DNA of 64,000 nt, from contig NZ_MBPP01000019.1 of NCBI RefSeq assembly GCF_001858325.1, forward strand, positions 26,615-90,614, in the 5' to 3' direction. Below, piece after piece: positions 49,415 through 58,717 of this stretch; within the stretch, counting starts at the first letter, position 1; each line of letters begins with the position of its first letter. Source of the stretch: Marinobacter sp. AC-23 (lineage in GTDB: Bacteria; Pseudomonadota; Gammaproteobacteria; Pseudomonadales; Oleiphilaceae). A model generated the notes under the pieces. The model searched no databases, had not been told where the DNA came from, and was given only the letters and a program-made list of their open reading frames with translations. Position numbers and translations under genes: made by a program.

Positions 49415-50539
49415 ATGCCTTCAGTGCACAAAAACCTGGCGAGAGATGCCAGCGGAGCCTTGGGGGATCTTGGCACTCTGATTCCGCTGGGTCTCGGGGC
49501 TGTTGGGCTGGCGGGTCTGGCCCCGGTACCCGTGCTGCTGGGGTTTGCCGTATTCTACATCGCAACGGGGCTGTACTACCGCCTACCGGTACCCGTGCAG
49601 CCCATGAAAGCGGTTACTGCGTTGTTGCTGACCACCCAAGTGAGCTCCCAGAGCCTGGTCGCCAGTGGTGTTCTGATAGGGGGCATATTGTTGATTCTGG
49701 GCCTGACCGGGTGGATCAACGGGGCAGCCCGTCTGATACCTCGATCAGTGTTAAGCGGCCTTCAGTTGGGTCTGGGGCTGATGCTGGCCCATATGAGCTT
49801 CGGCCTGATGGCCACTTCCTTGCCTCTGGGCTTCGTCACGCTGGCGTTACTGGGCGTTACCCTGAAGCTGTTTCCGCATTGGCCGGCAGCGTTGATAGGA
49901 CTTGCTGGCTCTGTTGCACTTGGTACTTTTCTGGGCGCCCAGGGGCTGATACTTCCCGCGGACGATTCGGTTGCTTTTTTATTGCCTGAGTTACCGGGTA
50001 TTGAAGATTGGCAACAAGGGATTTCCACGCTGGTCTTACCCCAATTGGCTCTGACCTTAACCAACGCCATCGTCCTGACGGCATTGGTGGTTGGGGATTA
50101 CTTCGGCGAGCAATCACATCGTGTCACGCCCGCTCGGTTATCGGTGTCCACCGGCCTGGCCAATCTTTTTTTGGTTCCCCTCGGCGCGTTACCCATGTGC
50201 CATGGCGCGGGTGGTGTGGCCGCACATCACCGCTTTGGCGCCCGGACCGGCATGGCGCCTGTTCTGATCGGAACAGGTTTGCTCCTGATTGCTTTAGTGC
50301 CAGGCGGTCTTTTAATGATTGCGGCGATTCCGATGGCGGGTCTCGGGGCTTTGTTGTTCGTGGCGGCAGCCGAGCTTGCCTTGTCCAGGCGCTTGTGGAC
50401 GGCAAAACCGTCCTGCTGGCCTGTTATCACAATAACAGCCGTGGTGACCGTTTGGGCTGACCCATTTTTCGGGCTTCTGGCCGGGATTGCTTCAGAGACT
50501 GTTCGGACTGCCTGGTTGCGTAGACGAGAGGTTGCGTAA
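49415..50539 (+). CDS. MOT1-type molybdate transporter
   Basis: 374 residues with about ten hydrophobic segments. The hallmarks SGALGDLGTLIPL and PVPVQPMKAVTALLL belong to the MOT1/SulP-like family of molybdate carriers; the plant and Pseudomonas-type relatives are high-affinity molybdate importers. No STAS domain. Co-transcribed with the regulator. Together with TupABC the cell has separate routes for the two metals. The convergent trxA shares the terminator downstream. Confidence 0.85.
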   Translation: MPSVHKNLARDASGALGDLGTLIPLGLGAVGLAGLAPVPVLLGFAVFYIATGLYYRLPVPVQPMKAVTALLLTTQVSSQSLVASGVLIGGILLILGLTGWINGAARLIPRSVLSGLQLGLGLMLAHMSFGLMATSLPLGFVTLALLGVTLKLFPHWPAALIGLAGSVALGTFLGAQGLILPADDSVAFLLPELPGIEDWQQGISTLVLPQLALTLTNAIVLTALVVGDYFGEQSHRVTPARLSVSTGLANLFLVPLGALPMCHGAGGVAAHHRFGARTGMAPVLIGTGLLLIALVPGGLLMIAAIPMAGLGALLFVAAAELALSRRLWTAKPSCWPVITITAVVTVWADPFFGLLAGIASETVRTAWLRRREVA

Positions 50540-50542
50540 ACG

Positions 50543-50579
50543 AAAAAACCGCCCAAGAGCAAGGCCCCGGGGCGGTTTT
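50543..50579. terminator. Bidirectional terminator between MOT1 gene and trxA
   Basis: A 10-base stem (50545-50554 AAAACCGCCC with 50570-50579) with a T run at the plus-strand end and an A run that gives U on the minus strand. It can end both the convergent MOT1 gene and trxA. Confidence 0.93.
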
Positions 50580-50597
50580 CAGGCAATCAGGATGCAA

Positions 50598-50924
50598 TCA
50601 GAGGTTGCTGTCCAAGAATGCCGCGAGCTGAGACTTGGACAACGCGCCCACTTTAGTGGCGTCGACGTTGCCGTTTTTGAACAACATCAGGGTCGGGATG
50701 CCACGAATATTGAACTTGGGCGGTGTCTGCTCGTTTTCGTCGATGTTGAGCTTGCAGACCTTCAGTTTGCCATCGTATTCATCGGCAATTTCTTCAAGCA
50801 CGGGGGCAATCATTTTGCAGGGACCACACCACTCTGCCCAGTAATCTACCAATACGGGCACGTCGGACTGAAGTACGTCCTGCTCAAAGGATGCATCCGT
50901 TACGTTTACAATATTTCCGCTCAT
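50598..50924 (-). CDS. trxA: Thioredoxin 1
   Basis: 108 residues with the redox site WCGPC (C33, C36) and cis-proline loop GIPTLMLF; closely like E. coli TrxA throughout. The start at ATG 50924 (MSGNIVNV) matches the family; upstream ATGs at 50942 and 50954 are in frame. In Pseudomonas rho follows directly; here a 22-kb region intervenes. The 300-base gap to ppx (50925-51224) holds the divergent promoters and no gene. Confidence 0.97.
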   Translation of the reverse strand: MSGNIVNVTDASFEQDVLQSDVPVLVDYWAEWCGPCKMIAPVLEEIADEYDGKLKVCKLNIDENEQTPPKFNIRGIPTLMLFKNGNVDATKVGALSKSQLAAFLDSNL

Positions 50925-51224
50925 TTCATTTTCCTGATTCATGCACCACAACAAGCTTCCAGCTGTTATACCAGCGCCTGCACGTGCGTGCTATTGACTG
51001 TTGCTAAGGCTACCGTTGTTCGTAGGCAGTCCTTCACTCTCATCACATTGCTGACTACTTTACGCGATTGATCCTGCGTATGTGAAGCAGTAGATCCACC
51101 AGCTTGAATCCACAATCCTATGTCCCCAGACAAATTGATTGATTTCCCACTGACTTCAAACCCGCACATCTACTGACAGGTCCGGGGATTATCGCTTATA
51201 GTACGCGCACCCTCATACCACAGG

Positions 51225-52763
51225 ATGCTAACCAACGTGACGGCCACCTTTTCTGCCGATAGTGCTCCCTCTCAACCGGATATGCTGGCAGCCATTGATA
51301 TGGGCTCAAACAGTTTTCACATGGTTGCGGCCCGGCTTGTACACGGTGAGATCCGTACCATGGAAAAAATGGGCGAAAAGGTTCAGTTAGGCGACGGCCT
51401 TGACTCGGAGAACTACCTTACCGAGGAGGCCCAGGAGCGCGGTCTGGCCTGTTTACGTAGGTTTGCCCAACGGCTGAACGGCACGCCCCCAGAAGGTGTT
51501 CAGATCGTGGGCACCAATGCGTTGAGAATGGCACGCAATGCCGGCCAATTTATAGCTCGCGCTGAGGAAGTTCTGGGTTATCCAGTGGAGATCATTGCCG
51601 GGCGGGAAGAGGCCCGACTGATTTACCTGGGGGTTTCTCACACCCTGTCTGATGACGCAGGGCGCCGCCTGGTGATTGATATAGGTGGCGGTAGCACCGA
51701 ACTGATTATCGGCGAGCGGTTTGAGCCTCAAGAGCTGGAAAGCTTACACATGGGCTGCGTGTCTTTTCGAAACCGGTATTTTGCCGATGGCCGGATTACC
51801 CGTAAGCAGATGGATAATGCCATTACTCATGCCGAGCTGGAGCTGTTAAGTATTCGCAGGCGGTTTCGCTCGGTGGGCTGGCAGAGTTCCGTAGGTGCGT
51901 CTGGTTCCATCAAAGCCATAAGCAACGTGCTGACAACCCTCAAGATAACCGATGGCACGATTACGTGGAGCGCCATGGAAGAATTGCGCCGCCGGTTAGT
52001 GGACATGGGCAGTGTGGAAAAATTGGGCGAGCTGGGCTTGCGTCCAGATCGTCAGAACATTTTCCCTGCAGGCTTTGCCATTCTTATGGGTGCGTTCCAG
52101 TCCCTGAACATTCAGGAGATGACCTTTACCGACGGCGCTCTCAGAGAAGGCTTGCTGTATGGCATTGCCGGCAGGATTCAACATGAAGATGTGCGGGAGC
52201 GCAGTATCTCGGCGCTACAAGACCAGTATCACGTAGAGCAACGTCACGGAGCCGCCGTGGAGGCCACTGCGATCGCCGCGTGGGAGCAGATTGCTGCCCC
52301 CTGGGGGTTGGATACCGTAGCCGATGAGGAGGTGCTGCGCTGGGCCTGCCAGCTGCACGAGATTGGTCTTGCCATATCCCACAGCCAATATCACAAACAC
52401 GGCGCCTACCTACTCCGCTATTCCGACATGGCAGGCTTCACACAGCAGTCTCAGCGGGAGCTGGCAGTCTTGGTGCGAGGCCACCGGCGCAAGTTTTCCT
52501 CGTCCATTTTTGAGGGCATCGACCCAGGCGACCTGCCTCGCCTGCGACACCTCTGTATATTGGTTCGCCTTGCGGTACTGATTCAGCACTCGCGCAACCT
52601 GGAACTGCCACCAGCCTTCAAGCTGGAGCCACGGGAAAACGGCCTATTAATGACCTTCCCCGAAAGTTGGTTCGACGAGCGCCCACTTACACTCGCTGAT
52701 TTAAGGAACGAGCAGGATTATCTCGCCAAGCAGAACTTTGTACTTGAGCTTGCGGGCGGCTGA
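51225..52763 (+). CDS. ppx: Exopolyphosphatase
   Basis: Releases phosphate from polyphosphate. 512 residues: ASKHA ATPase-like start AAIDMGSNSFHMV, IDIGGGSTELIIGE (phosphate loop) and a C-terminal HD-like helical domain (LHEIGLAISHSQYHKHGAYLL). ATG at 51225 or GTG at 51237. Ends next to the convergent ABC-F gene, with no spacer. Confidence 0.96.
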   Translation: MLTNVTATFSADSAPSQPDMLAAIDMGSNSFHMVAARLVHGEIRTMEKMGEKVQLGDGLDSENYLTEEAQERGLACLRRFAQRLNGTPPEGVQIVGTNALRMARNAGQFIARAEEVLGYPVEIIAGREEARLIYLGVSHTLSDDAGRRLVIDIGGGSTELIIGERFEPQELESLHMGCVSFRNRYFADGRITRKQMDNAITHAELELLSIRRRFRSVGWQSSVGASGSIKAISNVLTTLKITDGTITWSAMEELRRRLVDMGSVEKLGELGLRPDRQNIFPAGFAILMGAFQSLNIQEMTFTDGALREGLLYGIAGRIQHEDVRERSISALQDQYHVEQRHGAAVEATAIAAWEQIAAPWGLDTVADEEVLRWACQLHEIGLAISHSQYHKHGAYLLRYSDMAGFTQQSQRELAVLVRGHRRKFSSSIFEGIDPGDLPRLRHLCILVRLAVLIQHSRNLELPPAFKLEPRENGLLMTFPESWFDERPLTLADLRNEQDYLAKQNFVLELAGG

Positions 52764-54742
52764 CTAAACCGCCAGCTCCGCCTCCATCGCCTCTACCGTT
52801 TCGCTGACATCAAGCCACTCCGCCTCGACGTCGTTGAGCCGGGCTTTAGCTTCTGCCTGTTTACCCAGTAGATCCTTCAACCGGTTTTTCGATTCGTCGC
52901 CATACAAGCCCGGATCGGCAAGCTCAGACTCCAGACCGCTCAGGGTTTCATTCAGGGATTCCATCTGCTTTTCCAGGGCCACTTGCCGCTTTCGGAAGGG
53001 GCTCAACTTCTGCCTCAGTGCCGCTTCCGCGCGCTTACGTGTTTTGCGATCTTCGGCGCTTTCTCCTACCCCTGCTTCTGGTTCTGAGGCCTTTGCGCTG
53101 TCACTGGCGTTCATAGTGCCAGTCGCTTGGCGTTTTGGCGCCTCGGTATCGTCCTTGCGGCGATCCGCCAGCCAGCGCTCATAGTCCTCAAGGTCGCCTT
53201 GGTATTCAGCAACACGGCCATCATTGACCAGCCAGAACTCGTCCACCGTGTTGCGCAGCAAATGCCTGTCGTGTGATACAACCACAATGGCGCCTTCGAA
53301 GTTCTGCAACGCCATGGTCAAAGCCTGGCGCATTTCCAGATCAAGATGGTTTGTAGGCTCGTCCAACAGAAGCAGGTTGGGTTTCTGCCAGGCAATCACC
53401 GCCAGGGCAACGCGGGCCTTTTCACCGCCCGAGAAAGTACGTATGGGCTTAAGGCCTCATCGCCATGAAAATCAAAGCCGCCCAAAAAGTTACGGACGCT
53501 CTGCTCTGAAGCTTTTGGCGATAACCGCTGCAGGTGCAAAAAAGGACTGGCATCAAGATCCAGAGACTCCAGCTGATGCTGTGCAAAATAGCCGATAGCC
53601 AAATTTTCACCGCAGGCCCGCTCACCAGAAATCAGCGTGCTTGCCGCGCCGTGTTCGCCCTGCCCCAACAACGCATCCATCAAGGTGGATTTACCCGCAC
53701 CGTTCGGACCCAGCAGCCCAATACGGCTGCCTGGCAGAAGACTCAGGTTTATTCCATCAAGAATAATGGTTTCGCCGTGCCCTGCCCGGCCATGGCGGAT
53801 GGACAACAGCGGGCTAGACACTTTGTCTGCGACCGGGAATTCAAAACTGAACGGGGAATCAATATGGGCGGGCGCAATTTTTTCCATCCGTTCCAACGAC
53901 TTCACTCGGCTTTGTGCCTGCCGAGCCTTGGTGGCTTGCGCCTTGAAGCGATCAATAAAGCGCTGAATTTCGGCAATTCTTGCCTGTTGGCGCTCAAAAC
54001 CCGCCTGCTGTTGCGCGAGCCGCTCACTACGCTGACTTTCAAACGCAGAATAGTTGCCGGTGTACAGCTCCAGTTTGAGGCGGTCGAAATGAACCACGTG
54101 AGTAGCCACCCGGTCCATAAAATCCCGATCGTGGGAAATAAATAACAGAGTACCGTCGTAACGGCGCAACCAGTTCTCCAACCAAAGACAGGCGTCGAGA
54201 TCCAAGTGGTTAGTTGGCTCATCCAGTAACAAGAGATCGGAAGGCCGCATCAATGCCTGAGCAAGGTTCAGCCGGATACGCCAACCACCTGAAAATGCCG
54301 ACACGGGGCGATCTGCGTCTCCATCCTGAAACCCCAATCCTCGCAACAGCGATTCTGCGCGCCGGGCCGCGGACCAGGCTTCGTGTATGTCCAACTCTCC
54401 ATGGATGTGAGCAACGGCATTGTCATCACCCCGAGCTTCGGCCTGCTGCAGTGCCTGTTCAAGACGGCGCAGGTCGAGATCGCCATCGAGAACAAAATCT
54501 CTGGCACTGCGACTAGTCGCCGCAACTTCCTGGGCCATTTGAGCTATGCGGCAGCCGCCGGGAAGTGACACACCGCCCTGCTCCGGCGCCAATTGGCCCA
54601 GAAGCAACTGGAAGAGGCTGGATTTTCCGGCACCATTAGCGCCTACAATCGCCACACGCTGCCCCGATTGCACCGTCAGAGAGACGGAATCTAACAACCA
54701 GACGCCTCCCCGTTGTAAACTGAGATCGGTTATCGTTAACAT
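52764..54742 (-). CDS. ABC-F ATPase (YheS-like), frameshifted
   Basis: Two ABC domains in about 659 residues, no membrane part. First Walker A GANGAGKSSLFQLL, signature FSGGWRIRLNLAQAL, Walker B LLLLDEPTNHLD; second GPNGAGKSTLMDALLG, then LSGGEKARVAL-type region and LLLLDEPTNHLDLEMRQ; a charged coiled-coil C-terminus (RKTRKRAEAALRQKLSPF). The frame breaks at 53449-53450: an extra A in the TTAA run gives ALKPIRTFSGGEKARVALAVI. ABC-F proteins act on ribosomes; which one, and on what, is not shown. Convergent with ppx. Confidence 0.92.
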
Positions 54743-54788
54743 GTTGTCATATAATCAACGTAGAATTGTCAGGGACGGTTCAGCGCTC

Positions 54789-55273
54789 ATGACGCCAAAC
54801 TCGAAAGCTAGTCCAGATTTATCGTTAAAGACCATGGAGTTGCCGGAAAATCTGGAACCGGACAATCCGCTTTGGTATTTTGCACTGACATTTTGGCAGC
54901 ACTCATCTGCGCAGCAAACCTGCCTTGCCCTGCAAAATGAGGGCTGGAGCGTAACACGCATTTTGTGCGCCGGATGGCTTGCACTGAATGGCAGGTCATA
55001 CACCGGAATCGAAGACGCTACGGTAACAGAGTGGCGAGATCGTGTAACCGGCAGCTGCGTGCGATTCGTACGTCGGTGCCAAAAGCGCAGGCTCCATACG
55101 AAGCTTTGCGCACAAACACAGCCAGCCTTGAGCTGGCGGCAGAGCGCATTGAACTGGCTTTGGCCTGGCGGGCGTTAACAGAATCCAGCTCGGAGCAGAG
55201 CAACATGTACGAACGTGAAAAGCTGATCCGATACAATCTCGCTACTGCTGCACCGGTATCCGGTACACTGTGA
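54789..55273 (+). CDS. DUF2390 (TIGR02444) protein, frameshifted
   Basis: About 161 residues. The start NPLWYFALTFWQHSSAQQTCLALQNEGWSVTRILC is the family signature and continues in another frame as RAIRTSVPKAQAPYEALRTNTASLELAAERIELALAW. One C missing at 55048-55049 (ACCGG should be ACCCGG) joins them. Function of the family is unknown. The start is uncertain: ATG 54789 or 54834. Diverges from the ABC-F gene across 46 bases. Confidence 0.85.
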
Positions 55274-55340
55274 GTAGCCGGCGGCTTCTCAGCACTCTCG
55301 GCGATGCCCTCATCGCCCTTCAACAGGGATACACACAGCC

Positions 55341-55724
55341 ATGATGATCAAATGGCTCGTCCGGCTTTCATTTCCAGCCCTCGGCTTTTTATTGCTGCTG
55401 ATGTTTTTCGGACTGAACGATCCTGACCAGGCATCTGAGCCGGTTGCCGAAGAAGCACAGCCCGAAATCCCGGCCTTTGAGGGATTGGTGCCCTCGCCAG
55501 TTCCAACGGAAGGCCCTGATATCATATTTAAATGGCAGGATACCGATGGCAACTGGCATTACGCCGACCAACCCCCTGAACAAGGCCGCTGGAACACCTT
55601 GGCCATTGAAAGGACGGAGAAGAACCGCTCGCCTGCCAGAACAGGCTCGCCTGAATCTGATTGGCAATCACCCTACAGTGCGCCCTTCATGCTTAGCCCA
55701 AACGCCGGCAGCAATGGAAGCTGA
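55341..55724 (+). CDS. DUF4124-containing inner-membrane or periplasmic protein
   Basis: 127 residues. An N-terminal uncleaved or signal-like helix (LVRLSFPALGFLLLLMFFGL), a Pro/Glu-rich linker, and the DUF4124 core FKWQDTDGNWHYADQPP, which occurs in many proteobacterial envelope proteins. Function unknown. Confidence 0.85.
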   Translation: MMIKWLVRLSFPALGFLLLLMFFGLNDPDQASEPVAEEAQPEIPAFEGLVPSPVPTEGPDIIFKWQDTDGNWHYADQPPEQGRWNTLAIERTEKNRSPARTGSPESDWQSPYSAPFMLSPNAGSNGS

Positions 55725-55872
55725 CGGCAGCTTCGCGGCTGAAGTGCGAAATCTGTAGCGCCTTAACAGATGTTCAGTGGAATCTGCGCCTCGAACCCGT
55801 TACCGTTTCCCCTCTGGCAAACACAATGCATGGGCTATTGCCCACTCCGTACTAACCCATAAGGATGACGTA

Positions 55873-56607
55873 ATGAAAAAAACGCTGCTTGTACTGGCGA
55901 TGACCGGCATAGTTGCCGGCTGTTCTACCCAGTCAGAAACCCCCGCAGATCCAAAGCTGGACTCCACTGACCAAAAGGTCAGCTACGGCATGGGCCTGGT
56001 ATTGGGTGAGCGGATGAATAATGACCTGCCAAACCTGCAAATGGATCAATTTCTTCAGGGTATTCAGCACGGTCACGCCGGTGATGATGAAACCAAGCGC
56101 ATGAGCCGCGAGGAAATCCAGCAGGCGCTGATGGAGTACCAGAAATCGCTTCAGGCGGAGCAAGGCAAACAGGTAGAAGAGCTCGCCCAGAAAAACATGG
56201 AAGCTGGAAAGACCTTCCTGGCAGAAAACGCTGAGCGCGACGGTATTCAAACCACCGAGTCTGGCCTTCAATACGAAGTGTTGGAAGAAGGCGAGGGCGA
56301 GCAACCTGGTGCAACCGATACCGTACAGGTGCACTACACCGGAGCGCTGCTTTCTGGAGAGGTTTTTGACAGCTCCCGTGAGCGCGGCGAGCCCGTCTCC
56401 TTTGGCCTGAACCAAGTTATTCCAGGCTGGACTGAAGGCCTGCAGCTGATGAATGAAGGTGCCCGCTACAAGCTGTACATCCCTTCAGATCTGGCTTACG
56501 GCCCAGGAGGCAACCGCTCCATTGGCCCCAATGAAACGTTGGTTTTTGATGTAGAGCTCTTGGCTATCAACCCTGGCGAAAACGAAGAAGACGCTGCTTC
56601 CGAGTAA
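55873..56607 (+). CDS. FKBP-type peptidyl-prolyl isomerase lipoprotein
   Basis: 244 residues. Lipobox MTGIVAGC (cysteine 17), FkpA-type N-terminal dimerisation helices (ESLGYGMG-like VSYGMGLVLGERM; QQALMEYQKSLQAEQGK), and a C-terminal FKBP domain with VQVHYTGALLSGEVFDSS, VIPGWTEGLQLMNEGARYKLYIPSDLAYGP. Likely membrane-bound in the periplasm. ATG 55873 has AAGGA eight bases upstream. An excellent terminator follows. Confidence 0.93.
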   Translation: MKKTLLVLAMTGIVAGCSTQSETPADPKLDSTDQKVSYGMGLVLGERMNNDLPNLQMDQFLQGIQHGHAGDDETKRMSREEIQQALMEYQKSLQAEQGKQVEELAQKNMEAGKTFLAENAERDGIQTTESGLQYEVLEEGEGEQPGATDTVQVHYTGALLSGEVFDSSRERGEPVSFGLNQVIPGWTEGLQLMNEGARYKLYIPSDLAYGPGGNRSIGPNETLVFDVELLAINPGENEEDAASE

Positions 56608-56629
56608 TTTCAGCCCGTCTGAAGTCATA

Positions 56630-56668
56630 AAAAAGCCTCAGCCAGCGCTACCGCTGCTGAGGCTTTTT
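56630..56668 (+). terminator. Rho-independent terminator after the FKBP gene
   Basis: A 13-base stem (56630-56642, AAAAAGCCTCAGC, with 56656-56668) ending in five Ts; may also act on the convergent rsd gene. Confidence 0.95.
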
Positions 56669-56698
56669 AGTGCCCGCGCTGCCTCGCGCCGAATAAAG

Positions 56699-57178
56699 TC
56701 AGGCTGGCGCCACCTTGTCACTATGCACGTTATGAAGGTGTTCAATCAGAAAATCCTCCATTTCGAAACGAGTTTCCAGGTTTTCACCAAGATGTGAAAG
56801 CTTCTCGAACAGCGCGCTCACATCCTGCTCCGTCAGCTCTGTGCTATCCAGCTGATCATTAAAATTAAGAGCCACTTCCGTCGTTTTCTCAATGCGCGGA
56901 TAAACCTTGGCTGCCAATTCCAGCCCGCCATCATTGAACTCACGGGCTTCCTTCACCAGCTGCTCATATATTTCAAAATGGCCGGTAGACACGTAATCCA
57001 TCAATACCTCACAGAGCTTTATAAACTTCTGCTTCAAGGCTTCTGTTTGCGTGAAATCGTTTTCTCCGGACAAATCGCAGTAATGAACCAGCAGCTCCTG
57101 GCGCGCCAAAAGCCAGCGATCAATGAGCTCGCTGACACCACCCCAGCGCTCCCTTGCATTTCGGCAATTTTCCAACAT
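56699..57178 (-). CDS. rsd: Rsd/AlgQ sigma-70 regulator
   Basis: 159-residue all-helical protein that binds sigma-70 and shifts RNA polymerase use in stationary phase; in Pseudomonas its AlgQ form affects alginate. Family parts: RERWGGVSELIDRWLLARQELLVHYCDLSG, KLCEVLMDYVSTGHFEIYEQL and FNDQLDSTELT. ATG at 57178. In Pseudomonas it neighbours dsbB/dsbH and the hem cluster. Confidence 0.94.
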   Translation of the reverse strand: MLENCRNARERWGGVSELIDRWLLARQELLVHYCDLSGENDFTQTEALKQKFIKLCEVLMDYVSTGHFEIYEQLVKEAREFNDGGLELAAKVYPRIEKTTEVALNFNDQLDSTELTEQDVSALFEKLSHLGENLETRFEMEDFLIEHLHNVHSDKVAPA

Positions 57179-57279
57179 GACGCCTGCTCTCCACTTAATA
57201 ATCAGGTCATTCAGCCCTGCGCTGATATGTGTTAAGTCCGAATCAAGTTACCCCATGCCAGCGACCAGTCGCAACCGTT

Positions 57280-57784
57280 TCAGCCAGCAATCCAGCTTTT
57301 TGTTCTTCCGCGGTGAAAAAGCATCATGAGTCCCAAAGCCACCAGCACTACAAAAAAGACTGCACTCCAGCCTGGAATGCTCAAGCCAAGGAAGCGCCAG
57401 ACCACTGTGGCACAGTCACCGGTACCTTTAAGCGCGGTGGTCAGCACCTCCGCCATGGGCAGAACCTCGAGCATATATTCCACCGAGGGGCCGCAAGCTG
57501 GCACCTGATCCGCCGGCAAACTCTGCAACCATAACTGGCGCCCAGCCATGCCCAGCCCAGCACCAGCGGTTGCCGTCAGCAACAGGCCGTATACACGCAA
57601 CCCCAGTTGCCCAGGGCCATGCAAAGCGGCCACAAGGCTTACCAGCCCCACCCCCATAAAGCCGAAACGCTGAAGCCAGCACAATGGCAGGTTCTAGCCC
57701 CATCACGTGTTCCATATAAAACGCCACGCCCAACAACCCGGCGCAGGTGACAAAAATACAGGCAAAGATTGCTCGTGCTTTCAC
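57280..57784 (-). CDS. dsbB: Disulfide bond formation protein DsbB, double frameshift
   Basis: Reoxidises DsbA and passes electrons to quinone. Joined length about 168 residues with four membrane helices. As read, the first periplasmic loop breaks at MGLEPAIVLAS. Adding one C at 57690-57691 and one at 57686-57687 gives LEPCPLCWLQRFGFM, restoring the CxxC redox pair exactly; neither alone does. The second cysteine pair is intact (PACGPSVEYML and GTGDCATVVW). GTG at 57784 with GAGGAAA upstream. Convergent partner of nothing; rsd follows on the same strand. Confidence 0.88.
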
Positions 57785-57880
57785 AAAGTTTCCTCAGTTT
57801 TCCACAAATGCGCTGCAGGGCCTGCTATTCTCAGTTTATCCGGCAGAACCGCCGTGAATTTTATCACTAAACCTTAAACC

Positions 57881-58342
57881 ATGACTAACTGCAAGCTTAT
57901 GACACCTCAGCCAAAATTCGTTTTATTCGGCCTATTCCTGCTGCTTTCAGTACCCCTCATGGGTTGGGCGGAAGAAGCCGTCACAGCTGAAGAAGAAACC
58001 TCAGAAGAGCAGGGAATCACCGATTATATCGCCATGGAGCCATCGTTCGTAACCCATGTAGGCGTTCCCGGCGGCAAGCTGACCTACCTTAAAGCAGCGG
58101 TCAGTCTCAGAGCCTCAAAGCAAACTACGCGGCCGGCGGTAGAAGCTCACATGCCAAGGTTGCGCCACGAGCTTGTCATGCTGTTTGGCGAGCAAACGGA
58201 TGCCGACATGCTGACCACCATGGACGGCCAGAAAGCGCTTCGAGAAGAGGCGAAATCAAGAATAAATGGGGTATTGGACGAGCAGCAAACCGGCGAAGTT
58301 ATCACCGGCGTGTTGTTTACGGAATTCGTAGTACAAAAATAG
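57881..58342 (+). CDS. FliL-like periplasmic/membrane protein
   Basis: 153 residues with a signal (FVLFGLFLLLSVPLMGWA) and a FliL domain (YIAMEPSFVTHVGVPGGKLTYLKAAVSLR; RLRHELVMLFGEQTDADMLTTMDGQKALREEAKSRI; GEVITGVLFTEFVVQK). True FliL acts at the flagellar motor, but there are no flagellar genes here, so this is the stand-alone FliL-like paralogue. ATG at 57881 or 57899. Confidence 0.88.
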   Translation: MTNCKLMTPQPKFVLFGLFLLLSVPLMGWAEEAVTAEEETSEEQGITDYIAMEPSFVTHVGVPGGKLTYLKAAVSLRASKQTTRPAVEAHMPRLRHELVMLFGEQTDADMLTTMDGQKALREEAKSRINGVLDEQQTGEVITGVLFTEFVVQK

Positions 58343-58359
58343 TGTCGAACGAAAAGACT

Positions 58360-58575
58360 TCAGGCGATCCGAGAGAACAGATCATCCCCACGGGCACACT
58401 CTTCTCGGATAACCTCACCTGCATCAGCCCAACCAGCCTCCCAGGCAGCTACAACGACTTCGCCGCGATAAGGACAACGGGTTTTATCCATACTCATCGA
58501 GGCTGCCATGTAACCTTGGCGATAGGCCTTGTTCAGTGCATCAACATCCCAGCCGAGCTTCATATCCCTTGCCAT
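58360..58575 (-). CDS. Ribosome modulation factor-like protein
   Basis: 71 residues. AYRQGYMAASMSMDKTRCPYRGEVVVAAWEAGWADAGE aligns with the RMF core (RGYQAG.., CPY, W..GWREA), the factor that dimerises ribosomes in stationary phase. It is longer than E. coli RMF (55) at the N-terminus (MARDMKLGWDVDALNK) and acidic at the end, and lacks the usual very basic start. The ATG at 58575 has GGGAG upstream. Overlaps no gene; its end nearly abuts the FliL-like stop. Confidence 0.78.
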   Translation of the reverse strand: MARDMKLGWDVDALNKAYRQGYMAASMSMDKTRCPYRGEVVVAAWEAGWADAGEVIREECARGDDLFSRIA

Positions 58576-58717
58576 GCCACTGCTCCCTTTAACTGATGTA
58601 TCTGAAGTTAGCACCAGCGTCAGAAAGTGACAAACATTTGTTCAGCTTCTGTGAAGCAGGCCCGCCCGCGATGCGAACCGGCATAGACCACGCTCTGCAC
58701 AGGTAGCACCCGCCCCT

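Larger units (their letters stand above)
28364..50597. other. Molybdenum/tungsten cofactor and formate dehydrogenase region inserted between rho and trxA
   Basis: Twenty-six genes in six transcription units: moaB-moeA-moaD-moaE; formate dehydrogenase operon; DUF3305-DUF3306; iron-sulfur/Mrp/ligase-like/DUF6505; tupBCA-fdhD-mobAB-moeA2; regulator-MOT1. In Pseudomonas trxA and rho are neighbours in the same orientation, as they are here apart from the insert. I see no integrase, transposase, tRNA or flanking direct repeat, so how it got there is not shown. The unit boundaries at 28364-28616 hold no gene. Confidence 0.75.

Noticed and set aside
219..57784. Treating the frame-broken genes as pseudogenes
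   Set aside because: All breaks are one lost base with otherwise intact coding sequence, including essential rho, so artefact is more likely.
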